From Lachnospiraceae bacterium (GTDB lineage Bacteria > Bacillota > Clostridia > Lachnospirales > Lachnospiraceae): a DNA stretch of 64,000 nt. Of this stretch, positions 24,443-36,970 are shown piece by piece. Made by a program: the position numbers and the translations under genes. The notes under the pieces were generated by a model. The model was given only the letters and a program-made list of their open reading frames with translations. It did not search any database and had not been told where the DNA came from. The stretch lies in the NCBI GenBank assembly GCA_910574805.1, contig CAJTCV010000007.1, positions 124,001 to 188,000 of the forward strand. The letters are read 5' to 3'. Position 1 is the first letter of the stretch. Every line of letters begins with the position of its first letter.

Positions 24443-25246
24443 ATGAGCGTACAATTATTGGACAAAACGAGAAAGATCAACAAGCTGCTGCACAATAACA
24501 GTTCCAGTAAAGTGGTATTTAACGATATCTGCAGGGTGCTGTCGGAGATCCTGCTGTCGAATGTGCTCGTGATCAGCAGGAAGGGCAAGGTGCTGGGCAT
24601 CAGCCATCACGACGGGGTGGATGAGATCCATGAGCTGATTGTAGATAAGGTGGGAAGCCTGATCGATCCGCTTTTGAACGAGCGGCTTCTGGGGATCCTG
24701 TCCACCAAGGAGAATGTGAACCTGGTGACACTGGGATTCGCGGTGGAAAACATCCGGGAGTATCAGGCGCTGATTACGCCGATCAATATTGCGGGTGAGA
24801 GACTGGGGACGCTGTTTCTCTATAAGTATGAAAAGGATTACGATATTGACGACATCATTCTGGGCGAGTACGGCACTACGGTGGTGGGCCTTGAGATGAT
24901 GCGGGCCGTACATGAAGAAAGTGCGGAGGAGGAGCGCAGAAGGCAGATCGTGCGTTCGGCTGTCAGTACACTGTCCGCCACGGAGCTGGAGGCGATCCTT
25001 CTGATCTTCCGGGAGATGCGGGGAAATGAATGCACGCTGGTGGCCAGCAAGATCGCGGATAAGGCGGGGATTACCCGTTCGGTCATCGTCAATGCCCTGA
25101 GAAAGTTCGAGAGCGCCGGGGTGATCGAGTCCCGTTCCTCGGGGATGAAGGGGACCAGCATCAAGGTCCTGAACGACTGTGTTTTTGAAGAGCTGGATCA
25201 GGTGGAAGATCATAAACCCGGTATGAAAAATATAAAGAAATACTAA
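24443..25246 (+). CDS. codY: GTP-sensing global repressor CodY
   Basis: CodY represses stationary-phase and amino-acid genes when GTP and branched-chain amino acids are plentiful. The 267-residue protein has the N-terminal GAF ligand domain (LLDKTRKINKLLHNNSSSKV, MVEN-type region, NLVTLGFAVENIREYQALIT) and the C-terminal winged helix (VASKIADKAGITRSVIVNAL, GMKGTSIKVLND). The ATG at 24443 lies 8 bases after GGGAG; an ATG at 24428 precedes that site. It has its own promoter. The gap of trmFO, xerC and clpQY seen between topA and codY in B. subtilis is absent. Confidence 0.95.
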   Translation: MSVQLLDKTRKINKLLHNNSSSKVVFNDICRVLSEILLSNVLVISRKGKVLGISHHDGVDEIHELIVDKVGSLIDPLLNERLLGILSTKENVNLVTLGFAVENIREYQALITPINIAGERLGTLFLYKYEKDYDIDDIILGEYGTTVVGLEMMRAVHEESAEEERRRQIVRSAVSTLSATELEAILLIFREMRGNECTLVASKIADKAGITRSVIVNALRKFESAGVIESRSSGMKGTSIKVLNDCVFEELDQVEDHKPGMKNIKKY

Positions 25247-25272
25247 AAATTGAAAAAATCGAAATTTCCCCA

Positions 25273-25301
25273 TTGACAATTCGGTTTCTGCGTACTAATA
25301 T
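25273..25301 (+). promoter_or_regulatory. groESL promoter
   Basis: TTGACA (25273-25278), 17 bases and TAATAT (25296-25301) form a strong sigma A promoter immediately before the CIRCE operator. Confidence 0.8.
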
Positions 25302-25313
25302 AATATCCAGAGA

Positions 25314-25340
25314 TTAGCACTCGATGTAAGTGAGTGCTAA
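25314..25340 (+). promoter_or_regulatory. CIRCE operator (HrcA binding site)
   Basis: TTAGCACTC (25314-25322), nine bases, GAGTGCTAA (25332-25340) is a perfect CIRCE inverted repeat. HrcA binds it and represses groESL until heat or misfolded protein draws GroEL away. hrcA is not in the window. Confidence 0.97.
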
Positions 25341-25348
25341 TAACCTGA

Positions 25349-25660
<312 letters not shown>

Positions 25661-25666
25661 TTTTAA

Positions 25667-27313
<1,647 letters not shown>

Positions 27314-27337
27314 TTCCCAACAGATTATATGGAAAAA

Positions 27338-27363
27338 GGACGTCCGTCAGGGCGTTCTTTTTT
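27338..27363 (+). terminator. Terminator after groEL
   Basis: GGACGTCC (27338-27345), a GTCA loop and GGGCGTTC (27350-27357) form an 8-bp stem with two G-T pairs, followed by six T residues. Confidence 0.75.
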
Positions 27364-27375
27364 GCGTAAAATCCA

Positions 27376-27404
27376 TTGACATAACGGATGCTATCTGATA
27401 GACT
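27376..27404 (+). promoter_or_regulatory. guaB promoter
   Basis: TTGACA (27376-27381), 17 bases, TAGACT (27399-27404). The transcript would begin near 27411, just before the leader hairpin. Confidence 0.7.
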
Positions 27405-27415
27405 GTTTTAAACTC

Positions 27416-27465
27416 GTGAGCGCATCCATTTACTACTGTCTGCGGTGCTCTGCAGAAGCGCTCAC
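27416..27465 (+). other. Structured 5' leader of guaB
   Basis: GTGAGCGC (27416-27423) and GCGCTCAC (27458-27465) are perfectly complementary. Inside them TCTGC (27439-27443) pairs with GCAGA (27452-27456). The leader starts almost at the predicted transcript start and lacks a T-run, so it is not a simple terminator. It does not match the purine riboswitch core. It may stabilise the mRNA or act as a regulatory element; that is inference. Confidence 0.5.
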
Positions 27466-27540
27466 TCGCTGTGCATCTTGTTTATTGGCAGATGTTTTAA
27501 GCTGTGAGTATAAATTCAAAACAAAAGAAAGAGAGGATAA

Positions 27541-28998
<1,458 letters not shown>

Positions 28999-29163
28999 AA
29001 AGCGGCAGGCCCGGTTCTGCCGCCGTATGAGATTTTCAGATACCTTTTTGTTGTAAAAGAGCAGAACAGGTGGTAAACTGATACTGTGCAGCGGTCTGTT
29101 TCGTGGTCAGAGGAGGACCATGTGAAATAGAAAAAACAGGAAAGGACAGGAAGATCGCAGATT

Positions 29164-30906
29164 ATGAGGAGAACAAAAATTGTATGTACGCTGGGGCCGT
29201 CTACAGATAATGAGGAGGTCCTGCGCCAGCTGATGCTGGAGGGGATGGCAGTTGCCAGGATGAATTTTTCCCATGGAACCCATGAGGAACAGAAGGTAAG
29301 GCTGGATGCCGTAAAAAAGCTGCGGGATGAGCTTGGGCTTCCCATTGCGGCACTTCTGGACACCAAGGGCCCGGAGATCCGGATCGGGGAAGTGGAAGGC
29401 GGAAAGCTGGAGCTGAAAACAGGTCAGGCCTTTACCCTGACGGATGAAGAGATGGTGGGGACGGCGGAAAAGGTGTCCATCACTTATAAGGAGCTGTATC
29501 TGGATGTATGTCCGGGTGATTCGATCCTGATCGACGACGGGCTGATCGGGATGACCGTACAGAGGATCGACGGGAAAGAGATCATCTGCCAGGTGAAGAA
29601 CGGAGGCTTTATCTCCAACCGGAAGGGTGTGAATGTACCGGGCGTGGAGCTGAAGATGCCCTTTGTCAGCAAAAAGGATTATGAAGATATTCTCTTTGCC
29701 ATCGAACAGGAGTTTGATTATATCGCGGCGTCCTTCACGAGAACGGCGGAGGATATTCTGGAACTGCGCAGGATCCTGCAGAGCAACAACGGCGAGGGGA
29801 TCAATATCATCGCCAAGATCGAGAACATGCAGGGTGTGGAGAACTGCGAGGCGATCCTGCGGGTGGCAGACGGCATCATGATCGCCAGAGGCGACATGGG
29901 CGTGGAGATCCCGCTGGAAGAGGTGCCGGTGATCCAGAAGAAGCTGATCCGCCTGTGTATCAGCATGGACAAGCCGGTGATCACAGCGACGCAGATGCTG
30001 GATTCCATGATGAAAAATCCCCGTCCCACCCGGGCAGAGACGTCAGATGTCTCCAATGCCATTTACCAGGGGACCAGTGCGATCATGCTGTCCGGTGAGA
30101 CGGCGGCCGGCGCCTATCCGGTGGAGGCAGTAAAGACCATGGCCCGGATCGCGGAGCGCACGGAGAAGGATATTGACTATACGACAGAATTCAAACCCCG
30201 CAGGCTGTCCGAACGGCCGGATGTGACCAATGCCATTTCCCACGCTACCTGTACAACTGCCATGGATCTGAAGGCGGCAGCGATCGTGGCAGTGTCCAAA
30301 TCCGGCAAGACCGTGGGCAGTATCTCCAAGTACCGTCCTTCAGTCCCGATCATCGGCTGTTCCACAGAGGAACGGGTGTGCCGCCAGCTGAATCTGTGCT
30401 GGGGCGTGGTACCGATCCTCATGGAGGAGGAAGATACGGCGGATGAGCTGTTCGATCATGCAGTGGAGAAGGCAGAGCAGAAGGGACTGATCAAAAGAGG
30501 CGAACTGGCGGTTATCACGGCAGGCGTACCGCTTGGCATGTCCGGAACCACCAATATGATCAAGGTACATGTGGCGGGCAATACGCTGATTACCGGCAAG
30601 GGCTGCAACAAGCTGAAGAAATCCGGCAAGGTCTGTGTCTGCATGGACATGGAAGAACTGGAGAAGAATTTCCGGCCGGGAGATATCCTGGTGGTGGAAC
30701 AGACCAATAATGACATGATGAGTAAATTAAAGGATGCCGCAGGCATCATTACCGAGACCGGAGACCGTTACAGTCATGCGGCGATCGTAGGTATGGCTCT
30801 TGACATCCCTGTGATTGCGGCTGCGAGAAACGCGACCAGTATCCTGAAATCAGGCACATTCGTGACCATTGACGCGGAACAGGGGATCGTGTACAGCGGC
30901 AGGTAA
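29164..30906 (+). CDS. pyk: Pyruvate kinase
   Basis: Pyruvate kinase makes pyruvate and ATP from phosphoenolpyruvate and ADP. The 580-residue enzyme has the TIM barrel (TKIVCTLGPSTDNEEVL, LLDTKGPEIRIG, GDMGVEIPLEEVPVIQK, ATQMLDSMMKNPRPTRAE) and the regulatory C domain. A further 100 residues at the end, with VVEQTNNDMMSKLKDAAGII and GDRYSHAAIVGMALDIPVI (split here to keep it short), form the PEP-utiliser-like extra domain typical of Gram-positive pyruvate kinases. The ribosome site (AAGGACAGGA) is modest. The 165-base gap after guaB holds only a short GC hairpin at 29002-29023. Confidence 0.96.
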   Translation: MRRTKIVCTLGPSTDNEEVLRQLMLEGMAVARMNFSHGTHEEQKVRLDAVKKLRDELGLPIAALLDTKGPEIRIGEVEGGKLELKTGQAFTLTDEEMVGTAEKVSITYKELYLDVCPGDSILIDDGLIGMTVQRIDGKEIICQVKNGGFISNRKGVNVPGVELKMPFVSKKDYEDILFAIEQEFDYIAASFTRTAEDILELRRILQSNNGEGINIIAKIENMQGVENCEAILRVADGIMIARGDMGVEIPLEEVPVIQKKLIRLCISMDKPVITATQMLDSMMKNPRPTRAETSDVSNAIYQGTSAIMLSGETAAGAYPVEAVKTMARIAERTEKDIDYTTEFKPRRLSERPDVTNAISHATCTTAMDLKAAAIVAVSKSGKTVGSISKYRPSVPIIGCSTEERVCRQLNLCWGVVPILMEEEDTADELFDHAVEKAEQKGLIKRGELAVITAGVPLGMSGTTNMIKVHVAGNTLITGKGCNKLKKSGKVCVCMDMEELEKNFRPGDILVVEQTNNDMMSKLKDAAGIITETGDRYSHAAIVGMALDIPVIAAARNATSILKSGTFVTIDAEQGIVYSGR

Positions 30907-30930
30907 ACAATATTTGCGGCGGGGGATGAT

Positions 30931-31923
30931 ATGGACACTTACAGACACAGACATATCATACTGAAGGTTCTGAAGATCGCGGTGGGCAGTTGTCTGGCCA
31001 TCGTGATCGCAGAATTTTTTGCGCTGCAGTACGCAGCTTCCGCCGGAATCATCACTCTTCTTACCGTGCAGGATACAAGGAAAGGGACGATACAGCTGGC
31101 GCTGGACCGGATCATGTCCTTTCTGATGTCCATCGTGCTGATCTTTCTGTGTTTCCATGCCACCAGCAGACTGGGATGGATCAATTACGGGAGCTATATC
31201 TTTCTGATGGTCATCGGCTGCTATTATTTCGAATGGCAGAATGCCGTCTCCGTCAATGCGGTCATGGGGACGCACTATCTCATGTCGCCTGATTACAGTC
31301 TGGGGTTCGCTCTGAGCGAACTTTTTCTGGTCCTGATCGGGACCGGCGTTGCCATGGCGCTGAACTGGAAGATGCCCAGCAGTCTGAAGGTGATCCGGCA
31401 GGACATGAAACGGATCGAGGATGCCATGCAGCAGGTTTTAAGGGAGATATCCGGCTATCTGGCCGACAGTCAGAGCGGCGAGCTTGTATGGCTGGATCTG
31501 GATATGCTGGAGACGGATATCCATAAGGGGCTTAAGCGGGCCCATGAGCAGGCGCATAATACCATGGCGGAGGAAGATCTTTATTATGTGGGGTATATGG
31601 AGATGCGCCTGCAGCAGTGCGTGATGCTTCAGACACTTCGGGAGCGCGTATGGAAGATCCGTGAGATGCCGAGGCAGGCGGAGCCGGTCAGCCGGTATCT
31701 GGATTATGTGGCGGATTATGTCCATGAAGAGACAGTGCCAGGAGAGCAGCTGGAGAAGCTTGGTCAGGTATTTGAACAGATGAAAAGAGAACCGCTTCCT
31801 GTGACCAGGGAGGAATTCGAGAACCGGGCGATTCTCTACCATGTGCTGATGGATCTGGAGGAATTTCTGTTTGTAAAACAGAGATTTTCCCAGTCCGGGC
31901 TTAAGAGGCCGGATGACCTGTAA
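30931..31923 (+). CDS. Aromatic acid exporter family (FUSC-like) membrane protein
   Basis: The 330-residue protein has four to five N-terminal membrane helices (about 13-35, 60-80, 88-108, 122-145) and a long helical cytoplasmic tail. The N-terminus (VLKIAVGSCLAIVIAEFFAL, SAGIITLLTVQDTRKGT) matches the ArAE_1 family of predicted aromatic-acid exporters, and the tail the ArAE_1 C-terminal domain. The substrate is unknown. It lies 24 bases after pyk and could be read from the same transcript; a strong terminator follows at 31948. Confidence 0.8.
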   Translation: MDTYRHRHIILKVLKIAVGSCLAIVIAEFFALQYAASAGIITLLTVQDTRKGTIQLALDRIMSFLMSIVLIFLCFHATSRLGWINYGSYIFLMVIGCYYFEWQNAVSVNAVMGTHYLMSPDYSLGFALSELFLVLIGTGVAMALNWKMPSSLKVIRQDMKRIEDAMQQVLREISGYLADSQSGELVWLDLDMLETDIHKGLKRAHEQAHNTMAEEDLYYVGYMEMRLQQCVMLQTLRERVWKIREMPRQAEPVSRYLDYVADYVHEETVPGEQLEKLGQVFEQMKREPLPVTREEFENRAILYHVLMDLEEFLFVKQRFSQSGLKRPDDL

Positions 31924-31947
31924 GTGCGGTGCCGGAGGACACGGCTG

Positions 31948-31969
31948 CCGGGGCCGGCCCCGGATTTTT
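31948..31969 (+). terminator. Terminator after the exporter gene
   Basis: A 6-bp CCGGGG/CCCCGG stem around CCGG (31948-31963) is followed by ATTTTT. A second GC stem, CCCGCGG/CCGCGGG (31985-32017), lies between it and asnS without a T-run. Confidence 0.7.
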
Positions 31970-32044
31970 CAGGAAGATTTGACCCCCGCGGCAGCCACCT
32001 GGCCCGTTGTCCGCGGGAATAATACAGAACGAAGGGAATAGAAT

Positions 32045-33436
32045 ATGAAACTGACAACCATACGGGAATTATACAGAGACACGGAAGCGTATCTGGATAA
32101 AGAGATTACAGTGGGAGGCTGGGTGCGCAGCGTGCGGGACTCCAAAAGCTTTGGATTTCTGGTGCTGCATGACGGCTCTTTTTTTGAGACCCTGCAGATC
32201 GTCTATCATGATACCATGGAGAATTTTGCGCAGGTCAGCAGACTGAACGTGGGTGCGGCAGTCATCGTAAAAGGAACACTGGTGGCGACGCCTCAGGCGA
32301 AGCAGCCCTTTGAAATCCAGGCGGCGGAGGTGACGCTGGAAGGCGCGTCCGCACCGGAGTATCCGCTGCAGAAGAAGCGGCATACGCTGGAATATCTGCG
32401 GACCATGACGCATCTGCGGCCCAGGACGAATACGTTCCAGGCGGTGTTCCGGGTCCGTTCCCTGACTGCCTATGCGATTCATCAGTTCTTTCAGGAGCGG
32501 GGCTTTGTCTATGTGCATACGCCGCTGATCACCGGCAGTGACTGTGAGGGAGCCGGCGAGATGTTCCAGGTGACGACGCTGGATCTTGGCAAGGTGCCGA
32601 AGACGCCCGGCGGAGCGGTGGATTTTTCACAGGATTTCTTCGGAAAACCCACCAATCTGACTGTGAGCGGACAGTTGAACGCGGAGACCTTCGCCATGGC
32701 ATTCCGGGATGTGTACACCTTTGGCCCCACCTTCCGTGCGGAGAATTCCAATACCACCCGTCATGCGGCGGAATTCTGGATGATTGAGCCGGAGATGGCA
32801 TTTGCAGATCTGCAGGACAATATGGAAATTGCGGAGGCCATGCTGAAATATGTGATCCGTTATGTGCTGGAGCATGCGCCGGAGGAGATGCAGTTCTTTA
32901 ATTCCTTTGTGGACAAGGGACTGCTGGAGCGGCTGAACCATGTGCTGGATTCCCGGTTCGGACATGTGACCTATACAGAAGCAGTGGAGATTCTGGAGAA
33001 AAACAACGACAAATTCGACTATAAAGTGTCCTGGGGCTGTGACCTGCAGACAGAGCATGAACGTTATCTGACCGAACAGGTATTCAAGCGTCCGTTATTC
33101 GTGACGGATTATCCCAAAGAGATCAAGGCGTTCTATATGAAGATGAATGAGGATAACCGGACCGTCGCAGCCATGGACTGTCTGGTGCCGGGAATCGGTG
33201 AGATCATCGGCGGCAGCCAGAGGGAGGACGATCTTGGGAAGCTGACTGTGCGTATGAAAGAGCTGGGCCTTAAGGAAGAGGATTACGGATTCTATCTGGA
33301 TCTGAGACGCTACGGAACGGTTCGTCATGCGGGCTTCGGGCTGGGATTTGAGCGGTGCGTCATGTATCTGACCGGTATGAGCAATATCCGGGATGTGGTT
33401 CCCTTCCCCAGGACAGTGAAGAACTGCGATCTGTAA
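32045..33436 (+). CDS. asnS: Asparaginyl-tRNA synthetase
   Basis: AsnRS charges tRNA-Asn. The 463-residue class IIb enzyme has the N-terminal OB anticodon-binding fold ([20 protein letters not shown]), motif 2 ([20 protein letters not shown]) and motif 3 ([15 protein letters not shown]). The [11 protein letters not shown] region separates it from AspRS. Length is normal. AAGGGAAT precedes the start. No T-box leader is visible in the 121-base upstream gap. Confidence 0.96.
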   Translation: MKLTTIRELYRDTEAYLDKEITVGGWVRSVRDSKSFGFLVLHDGSFFETLQIVYHDTMENFAQVSRLNVGAAVIVKGTLVATPQAKQPFEIQAAEVTLEGASAPEYPLQKKRHTLEYLRTMTHLRPRTNTFQAVFRVRSLTAYAIHQFFQERGFVYVHTPLITGSDCEGAGEMFQVTTLDLGKVPKTPGGAVDFSQDFFGKPTNLTVSGQLNAETFAMAFRDVYTFGPTFRAENSNTTRHAAEFWMIEPEMAFADLQDNMEIAEAMLKYVIRYVLEHAPEEMQFFNSFVDKGLLERLNHVLDSRFGHVTYTEAVEILEKNNDKFDYKVSWGCDLQTEHERYLTEQVFKRPLFVTDYPKEIKAFYMKMNEDNRTVAAMDCLVPGIGEIIGGSQREDDLGKLTVRMKELGLKEEDYGFYLDLRRYGTVRHAGFGLGFERCVMYLTGMSNIRDVVPFPRTVKNCDL

Positions 33437-33507
33437 AAAATATGTCCGTGCCGGTCCGGGCGCCGGCAGAAAAGGGGCAGGCAGCAGACCGCCGGAAAGG
33501 AGAGAAG

Positions 33508-33882
33508 GTGTCAGAAGAAAAGCATACGCATACGGCTCCCGACGGAACCGTATATGAGCATACACATGTGCATGGCCAGGAGGAAACTCATGGCCATGCG
33601 CACGGGCACGGGCATACGCACACCCATGCCAATACGAAGGCGGTATTGAACCGTCTTTCCCGGGCCATCGGTCATCTGGAATCCATCAGGCGCATGGTGG
33701 AGGAAGGAAGAGACTGCAGTGAAGTGCTGATTCAGCTTTCGGCTGTGAAATCAGCCATCAACAATACAGGGAAAGTCATTTTGAAAGACCATATTGAGCA
33801 TTGTCTGGTGGAAGCCGTGGAGTGCGGAGATATGGAGGCGGTGGCAGATCTGACCGAGGCTATTGACCGGTTTATGAAATAA
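33508..33882 (+). CDS. CsoR/RcnR-family metal-sensing repressor with His-rich N-terminus
   Basis: The 124-residue protein has an N-terminal 40 residues packed with HxH motifs (HTHVHGQEETHGHAHGHGH), then the all-helical DUF156/CsoR repressor fold (LNRLSRAIGHLESIRRMVEE). The CsoR copper-type ligand triad is complete: Cys70 in RDCSEV, His95 in KDHIEHC and Cys99. Such proteins repress metal-efflux or sulfur genes. The GTG start at 33508 lies five bases after AAAGGAG; longer in-frame starts run back into asnS. No metal transporter is adjacent, so its target is elsewhere. Confidence 0.85.
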   Translation: MSEEKHTHTAPDGTVYEHTHVHGQEETHGHAHGHGHTHTHANTKAVLNRLSRAIGHLESIRRMVEEGRDCSEVLIQLSAVKSAINNTGKVILKDHIEHCLVEAVECGDMEAVADLTEAIDRFMK

Positions 33883-33969
33883 AAGAGCAGTTTTTCCTCA
33901 CAGACTATTGCAGAACGCGTGCATATGGTATATACTTTTATCTATATCTGGAAACAGATGAAAAAAGGA

Positions 33970-33985
33970 ACACAACATATAGTAG
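33970..33985 (+). promoter_or_regulatory. Possible NrdR box before nrdD
   Basis: ACACAACATATAGTAG resembles the NrdR repressor box (ACAcwATATaTwgtgt type) and overlaps the start of the Shine-Dalgarno. NrdR boxes normally come in pairs; a second good copy was not found, so this is weak. Confidence 0.35.
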
Positions 33986-33997
33986 GAGGAATGCGAG

Positions 33998-36130
33998 TTG
34001 TACGTGATCAAGAAGGACGGCACCAGAGAGGATTTCAATGTGGAAAAGGTCGTGAATGCGGTCAATAAATCTGCTGCAAGGATCCTTTACAAGTTCACTG
34101 ATGAAGAGACAGAGTATATCTGCAGGTTTGCCCAGGAGAGCGCAAGGTCCCTGGGAAAAGAGGGAATCGACATTCAGGATATGCACAATATCGCGGAACG
34201 GGCTCTGGAGAAGGTCAATCCGGCGGTGGCCAAGAGTTATCGGGATTATCGGAACTATAAAAAGGATTTTGTCCACATGATGGATGACGTCTATACAAAG
34301 AGCCAGTCTATTCGCTACATCGGAGACAAGAGCAATGCCAACACGGACAGCGCGCTGGTGGCGACGAAGCGGAGCCTGATCTTCAATGAACTGAACAAGG
34401 AGCTGTACCGGAAGTTTTTTATGAACCGGAATGAGCTGCAGGCGTGCAGGGACGGTTATATCTATATCCATGATCAGTCTGCGAGACTGGACACCATGAA
34501 CTGCTGCCTGTTCGATATCGCCAGCGTCTTAAGCGGCGGGTTTGAGATGGGAAATGTGTGGTACAATGAGCCGAAGACGCTGGACACGGCGTTTGACGTC
34601 ATGGGAGATATCATCCTGAGTACGGCGGCTCAGCAGTATGGCGGCTTTACGGTGCCGGAGGTGGACAAGGTACTGGCTCCCTATGCCGAGAAGAGCTATG
34701 CCAAATATCAGAAGGAATTTCTCTCCTATGCGGATCCGGACTGGAAGGGCGTGGAGGAGAAGGCGGAGATCTACGCCATGAAGAAGGTCCGCAGAGATTT
34801 TGATCAGGGCTGGCAGGGGATCGAGTACAAGCTGAATACGGTGGGCTCCTCCAGAGGCGACTATCCCTTTGTGACCGTGACCATGGGGCTTGGGCAGGAA
34901 CGCTTTGCGAAAATGTGCAACATCTCTCTTCTGCAGGTGCATCAGGAAGGACAGGGGAAGCCGGGGGCGAAAAAGCCGGTGCTCTTCCCGAAGATTGTCT
35001 TCCTGTATGACGAGGCGATTCATGGAGAGGGAAAATGCTGTGAGGATGTCTTCGAGGCAGGGATCGAATGTTCCTCCAGAACCATGTATCCGGACTGGCT
35101 GTCTCTGAGCGGCGAAGGATATATTTCGGAAATGTATCAGAAGTATCAGAGAGTCATCAGTCCCATGGGATGCCGGGCATTCTTGAGCCCCTGGTATGAG
35201 AGAGGCGGGATGAAACCGGCGGATGAAGAGGACAGGCCGGTCTTTGTGGGGCGCTTCAATGTGGGGGCGGTGAGCCTGCATCTGCCCATGATTCTGGCGA
35301 AATCCCGTTCGGAGAACCGTGATTTTTATGAGGTGCTGGACGAGTATCTGGAGATGATCCGTGCCCTGCATATCCGCACCTACGACTATCTGGGGGAGAT
35401 GCGGGCCTCCACCAATCCGCTGGCATACTGCGAGGGAGGATTCTACGGCGGTCATCTGGACCCTCACGACAAGATCAAGCCGCTCCTGAAGCCCATGACC
35501 GCTTCCTTTGGGATCACGGCCTTAAATGAGCTGCAGGAGCTGTACAACGGGAAGTCCATCCGGGAAGACGGCCAGTTTGCGCTGGAGGTCATGCAGTATA
35601 TCAACCGGAAGATCACACAGTTCAAAGAAGAGGACGGTAACCTCTACGCCATCTACGGCACGCCGGCGGAGAGCCTGTGCGGGCTGCAGATAGAACAGTT
35701 TCGTAAGAAATACGGGATCGTGGAAAATGTCTCCGACCGGCCGTATGTAAGCAACAGCTTTCACTGCCATGTGACTGAGGACATGACGCCCATAGAGAAG
35801 CAGGACTGCGAAGGCCGGTTCTGGGAACTCTGCAACGGCGGAAAGATCCAGTATGTGCGTTATCCGGTGAGATATAATAAAGAAGCGGTGCGTACACTGG
35901 TGAGGCGCGCCATGAAGAAAGGATTTTATGAAGGGGTGAATCTGTCTCTGGCCTACTGCGACGACTGCGGGCATCAGGAGCTGGATATGGATGTATGCCC
36001 TCAGTGCGGCAGCCGGAATCTGACGAAGATCGACCGGATGAACGGTTATCTGTCCTATTCCCGGGTAAAGGGGGATACGCGGCTGAATGCGGCGAAGATG
36101 GCGGAGATCCAGGAAAGAGTATCCATGTGA
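33998..36130 (+). CDS. nrdD: Anaerobic ribonucleoside-triphosphate reductase
   Basis: NrdD reduces ribonucleotides to deoxyribonucleotides under strict anaerobiosis with a glycyl radical. The 710-residue protein has an N-terminal ATP-cone (VIKKDGTREDFNVEKVVNAV), the catalytic barrel, a zinc site near the C-terminus (YCDDCGH...CPQCGS) and the radical site Gly683 in RMNGYLS. Translation starts at TTG 33998, eight bases after a perfect AGGAGGA. The activase gene nrdG, usually next to nrdD, is not in the window; a terminator follows at once and the next gene is on the other strand. Confidence 0.95.
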   Translation: MYVIKKDGTREDFNVEKVVNAVNKSAARILYKFTDEETEYICRFAQESARSLGKEGIDIQDMHNIAERALEKVNPAVAKSYRDYRNYKKDFVHMMDDVYTKSQSIRYIGDKSNANTDSALVATKRSLIFNELNKELYRKFFMNRNELQACRDGYIYIHDQSARLDTMNCCLFDIASVLSGGFEMGNVWYNEPKTLDTAFDVMGDIILSTAAQQYGGFTVPEVDKVLAPYAEKSYAKYQKEFLSYADPDWKGVEEKAEIYAMKKVRRDFDQGWQGIEYKLNTVGSSRGDYPFVTVTMGLGQERFAKMCNISLLQVHQEGQGKPGAKKPVLFPKIVFLYDEAIHGEGKCCEDVFEAGIECSSRTMYPDWLSLSGEGYISEMYQKYQRVISPMGCRAFLSPWYERGGMKPADEEDRPVFVGRFNVGAVSLHLPMILAKSRSENRDFYEVLDEYLEMIRALHIRTYDYLGEMRASTNPLAYCEGGFYGGHLDPHDKIKPLLKPMTASFGITALNELQELYNGKSIREDGQFALEVMQYINRKITQFKEEDGNLYAIYGTPAESLCGLQIEQFRKKYGIVENVSDRPYVSNSFHCHVTEDMTPIEKQDCEGRFWELCNGGKIQYVRYPVRYNKEAVRTLVRRAMKKGFYEGVNLSLAYCDDCGHQELDMDVCPQCGSRNLTKIDRMNGYLSYSRVKGDTRLNAAKMAEIQERVSM

Positions 36131-36151
36131 GAAAGGACAGACAAATGAGAA

Positions 36152-36198
36152 AAGACACGGGGACAGGCACAGATGCCGCTCCCGTGTCTTGTCTTTTT
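36152..36198. terminator. Terminator between nrdD and the lipoprotein gene
   Basis: AAGACACGGG (36152-36161) and CCCGTGTCTT (36181-36190) form a 10-bp stem followed by GTCTTTTT. It can serve both convergent genes, though the T-run is better for nrdD. Confidence 0.8.
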
Positions 36199-36215
36199 GC
36201 AGTGAGAGGCTTCTC

Positions 36216-36773
36216 TCAGTCATCCATGCCGAACGTATATTCCAGCAGGTCTTCTGCGGCGTCCAGCCGGTCCTCCAGCCGTTCCAGCTCCCGTTCCAGG
36301 CTTTTGTATTCCTCCCGGGAGAGAGAACCGTTCCGATACAGGTATTCCAGCTCGTCCTCGTGAAGGTCCAGATCCTGGTCGATGGTCTTTTCCTCCTGCT
36401 TCAGGTCCATGAACTGCTCCATGTCTTCCGATGCATTGCCCGAGGGTGCAGCGGCATTTACCTTTTCCTCATAGGCGGTGATGACGTCTGCCAGCTCTTC
36501 CAGACTGTGGGTGGTGGTGAGAGCGGAAGCCGGATCGGTTCCTTCCATGTCCTTGTCTGCAGCGGAAGCTGCCGGGTCCGGTGCCTGTGACGTCCCGGCA
36601 GCCTCTGCACCGGTCCGGGCAGTCATCTGCTGTTCCAGATCGCTGATTTTCTGCTCCAGCTGTTCCACCTGCCGGCGCAGGGCTTCATTTTCGGCTTCTG
36701 TACTGCCGGACTGACACCCGGTCAGAGAGAACGCCACAGTCATGGCGGCGATGAGTAAGATGTTCTGTCTCAT
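36216..36773 (-). CDS. Coiled-coil lipoprotein of unknown function
   Basis: The 185-residue protein has a lipoprotein signal peptide ending in LTGC (Cys at residue 19). A leucine-zipper coiled coil follows (ENEALRRQVEQLEQKISDLE), then an Ala/Ser-rich linker and a second strongly charged helical segment (LDLHEDELEYLYRNGSLSRE). No enzymatic motif is seen, so a structural or adaptor role on the outer face of the membrane is likely but unproven. GAGGAG lies upstream of the start and a consensus promoter at 36815-36843. Confidence 0.8.
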   Translation of the reverse strand: MRQNILLIAAMTVAFSLTGCQSGSTEAENEALRRQVEQLEQKISDLEQQMTARTGAEAAGTSQAPDPAASAADKDMEGTDPASALTTTHSLEELADVITAYEEKVNAAAPSGNASEDMEQFMDLKQEEKTIDQDLDLHEDELEYLYRNGSLSREEYKSLERELERLEDRLDAAEDLLEYTFGMDD

Positions 36774-36814
36774 TTCGATCTCCTCGCTTTTTATGAATCT
36801 GATATTACTCTATA

Positions 36815-36843
36815 AGTATATACAAAATTCCGGCAAAATACAA
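36815..36843 (-). promoter_or_regulatory. Promoter of the lipoprotein gene
   Basis: On the minus strand TTGTAT (36843-36838), 17 bases and TATACT (36820-36815) form a good vegetative promoter 42 bases before the start codon. Confidence 0.7.
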
Positions 36844-36874
36844 GAGTTTCTGTGCTGCACAGGTGTATTTTCAG

Positions 36875-36904
36875 TTGCCTGAAAATGCCATGTTATAGTA
36901 TAAT
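36875..36904 (+). promoter_or_regulatory. Promoter of the STM4015-4011-type operon
   Basis: TTGCCT (36875-36880), 18 bases and a perfect TATAAT (36899-36904). The operon's first gene starts 67 bases downstream. Confidence 0.65.
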
Positions 36905-36970
36905 AAGATCCAGAAACAACGCTGTTTTCAACGAAGCGGCTGCGGCAGTAAATCACATAAGGAGGCAGAT

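Noticed and set aside
29002-29023. Rho-independent terminator after guaB
   Set aside because: The GCGGCAG/CTGCCGC hairpin has no following T-run on the plus strand.
31924-32044. T-box leader for asnS
   Set aside because: Two GC hairpins are present, but the T-box consensus (GGTGG.ACCGCG type) and specifier loop are absent.
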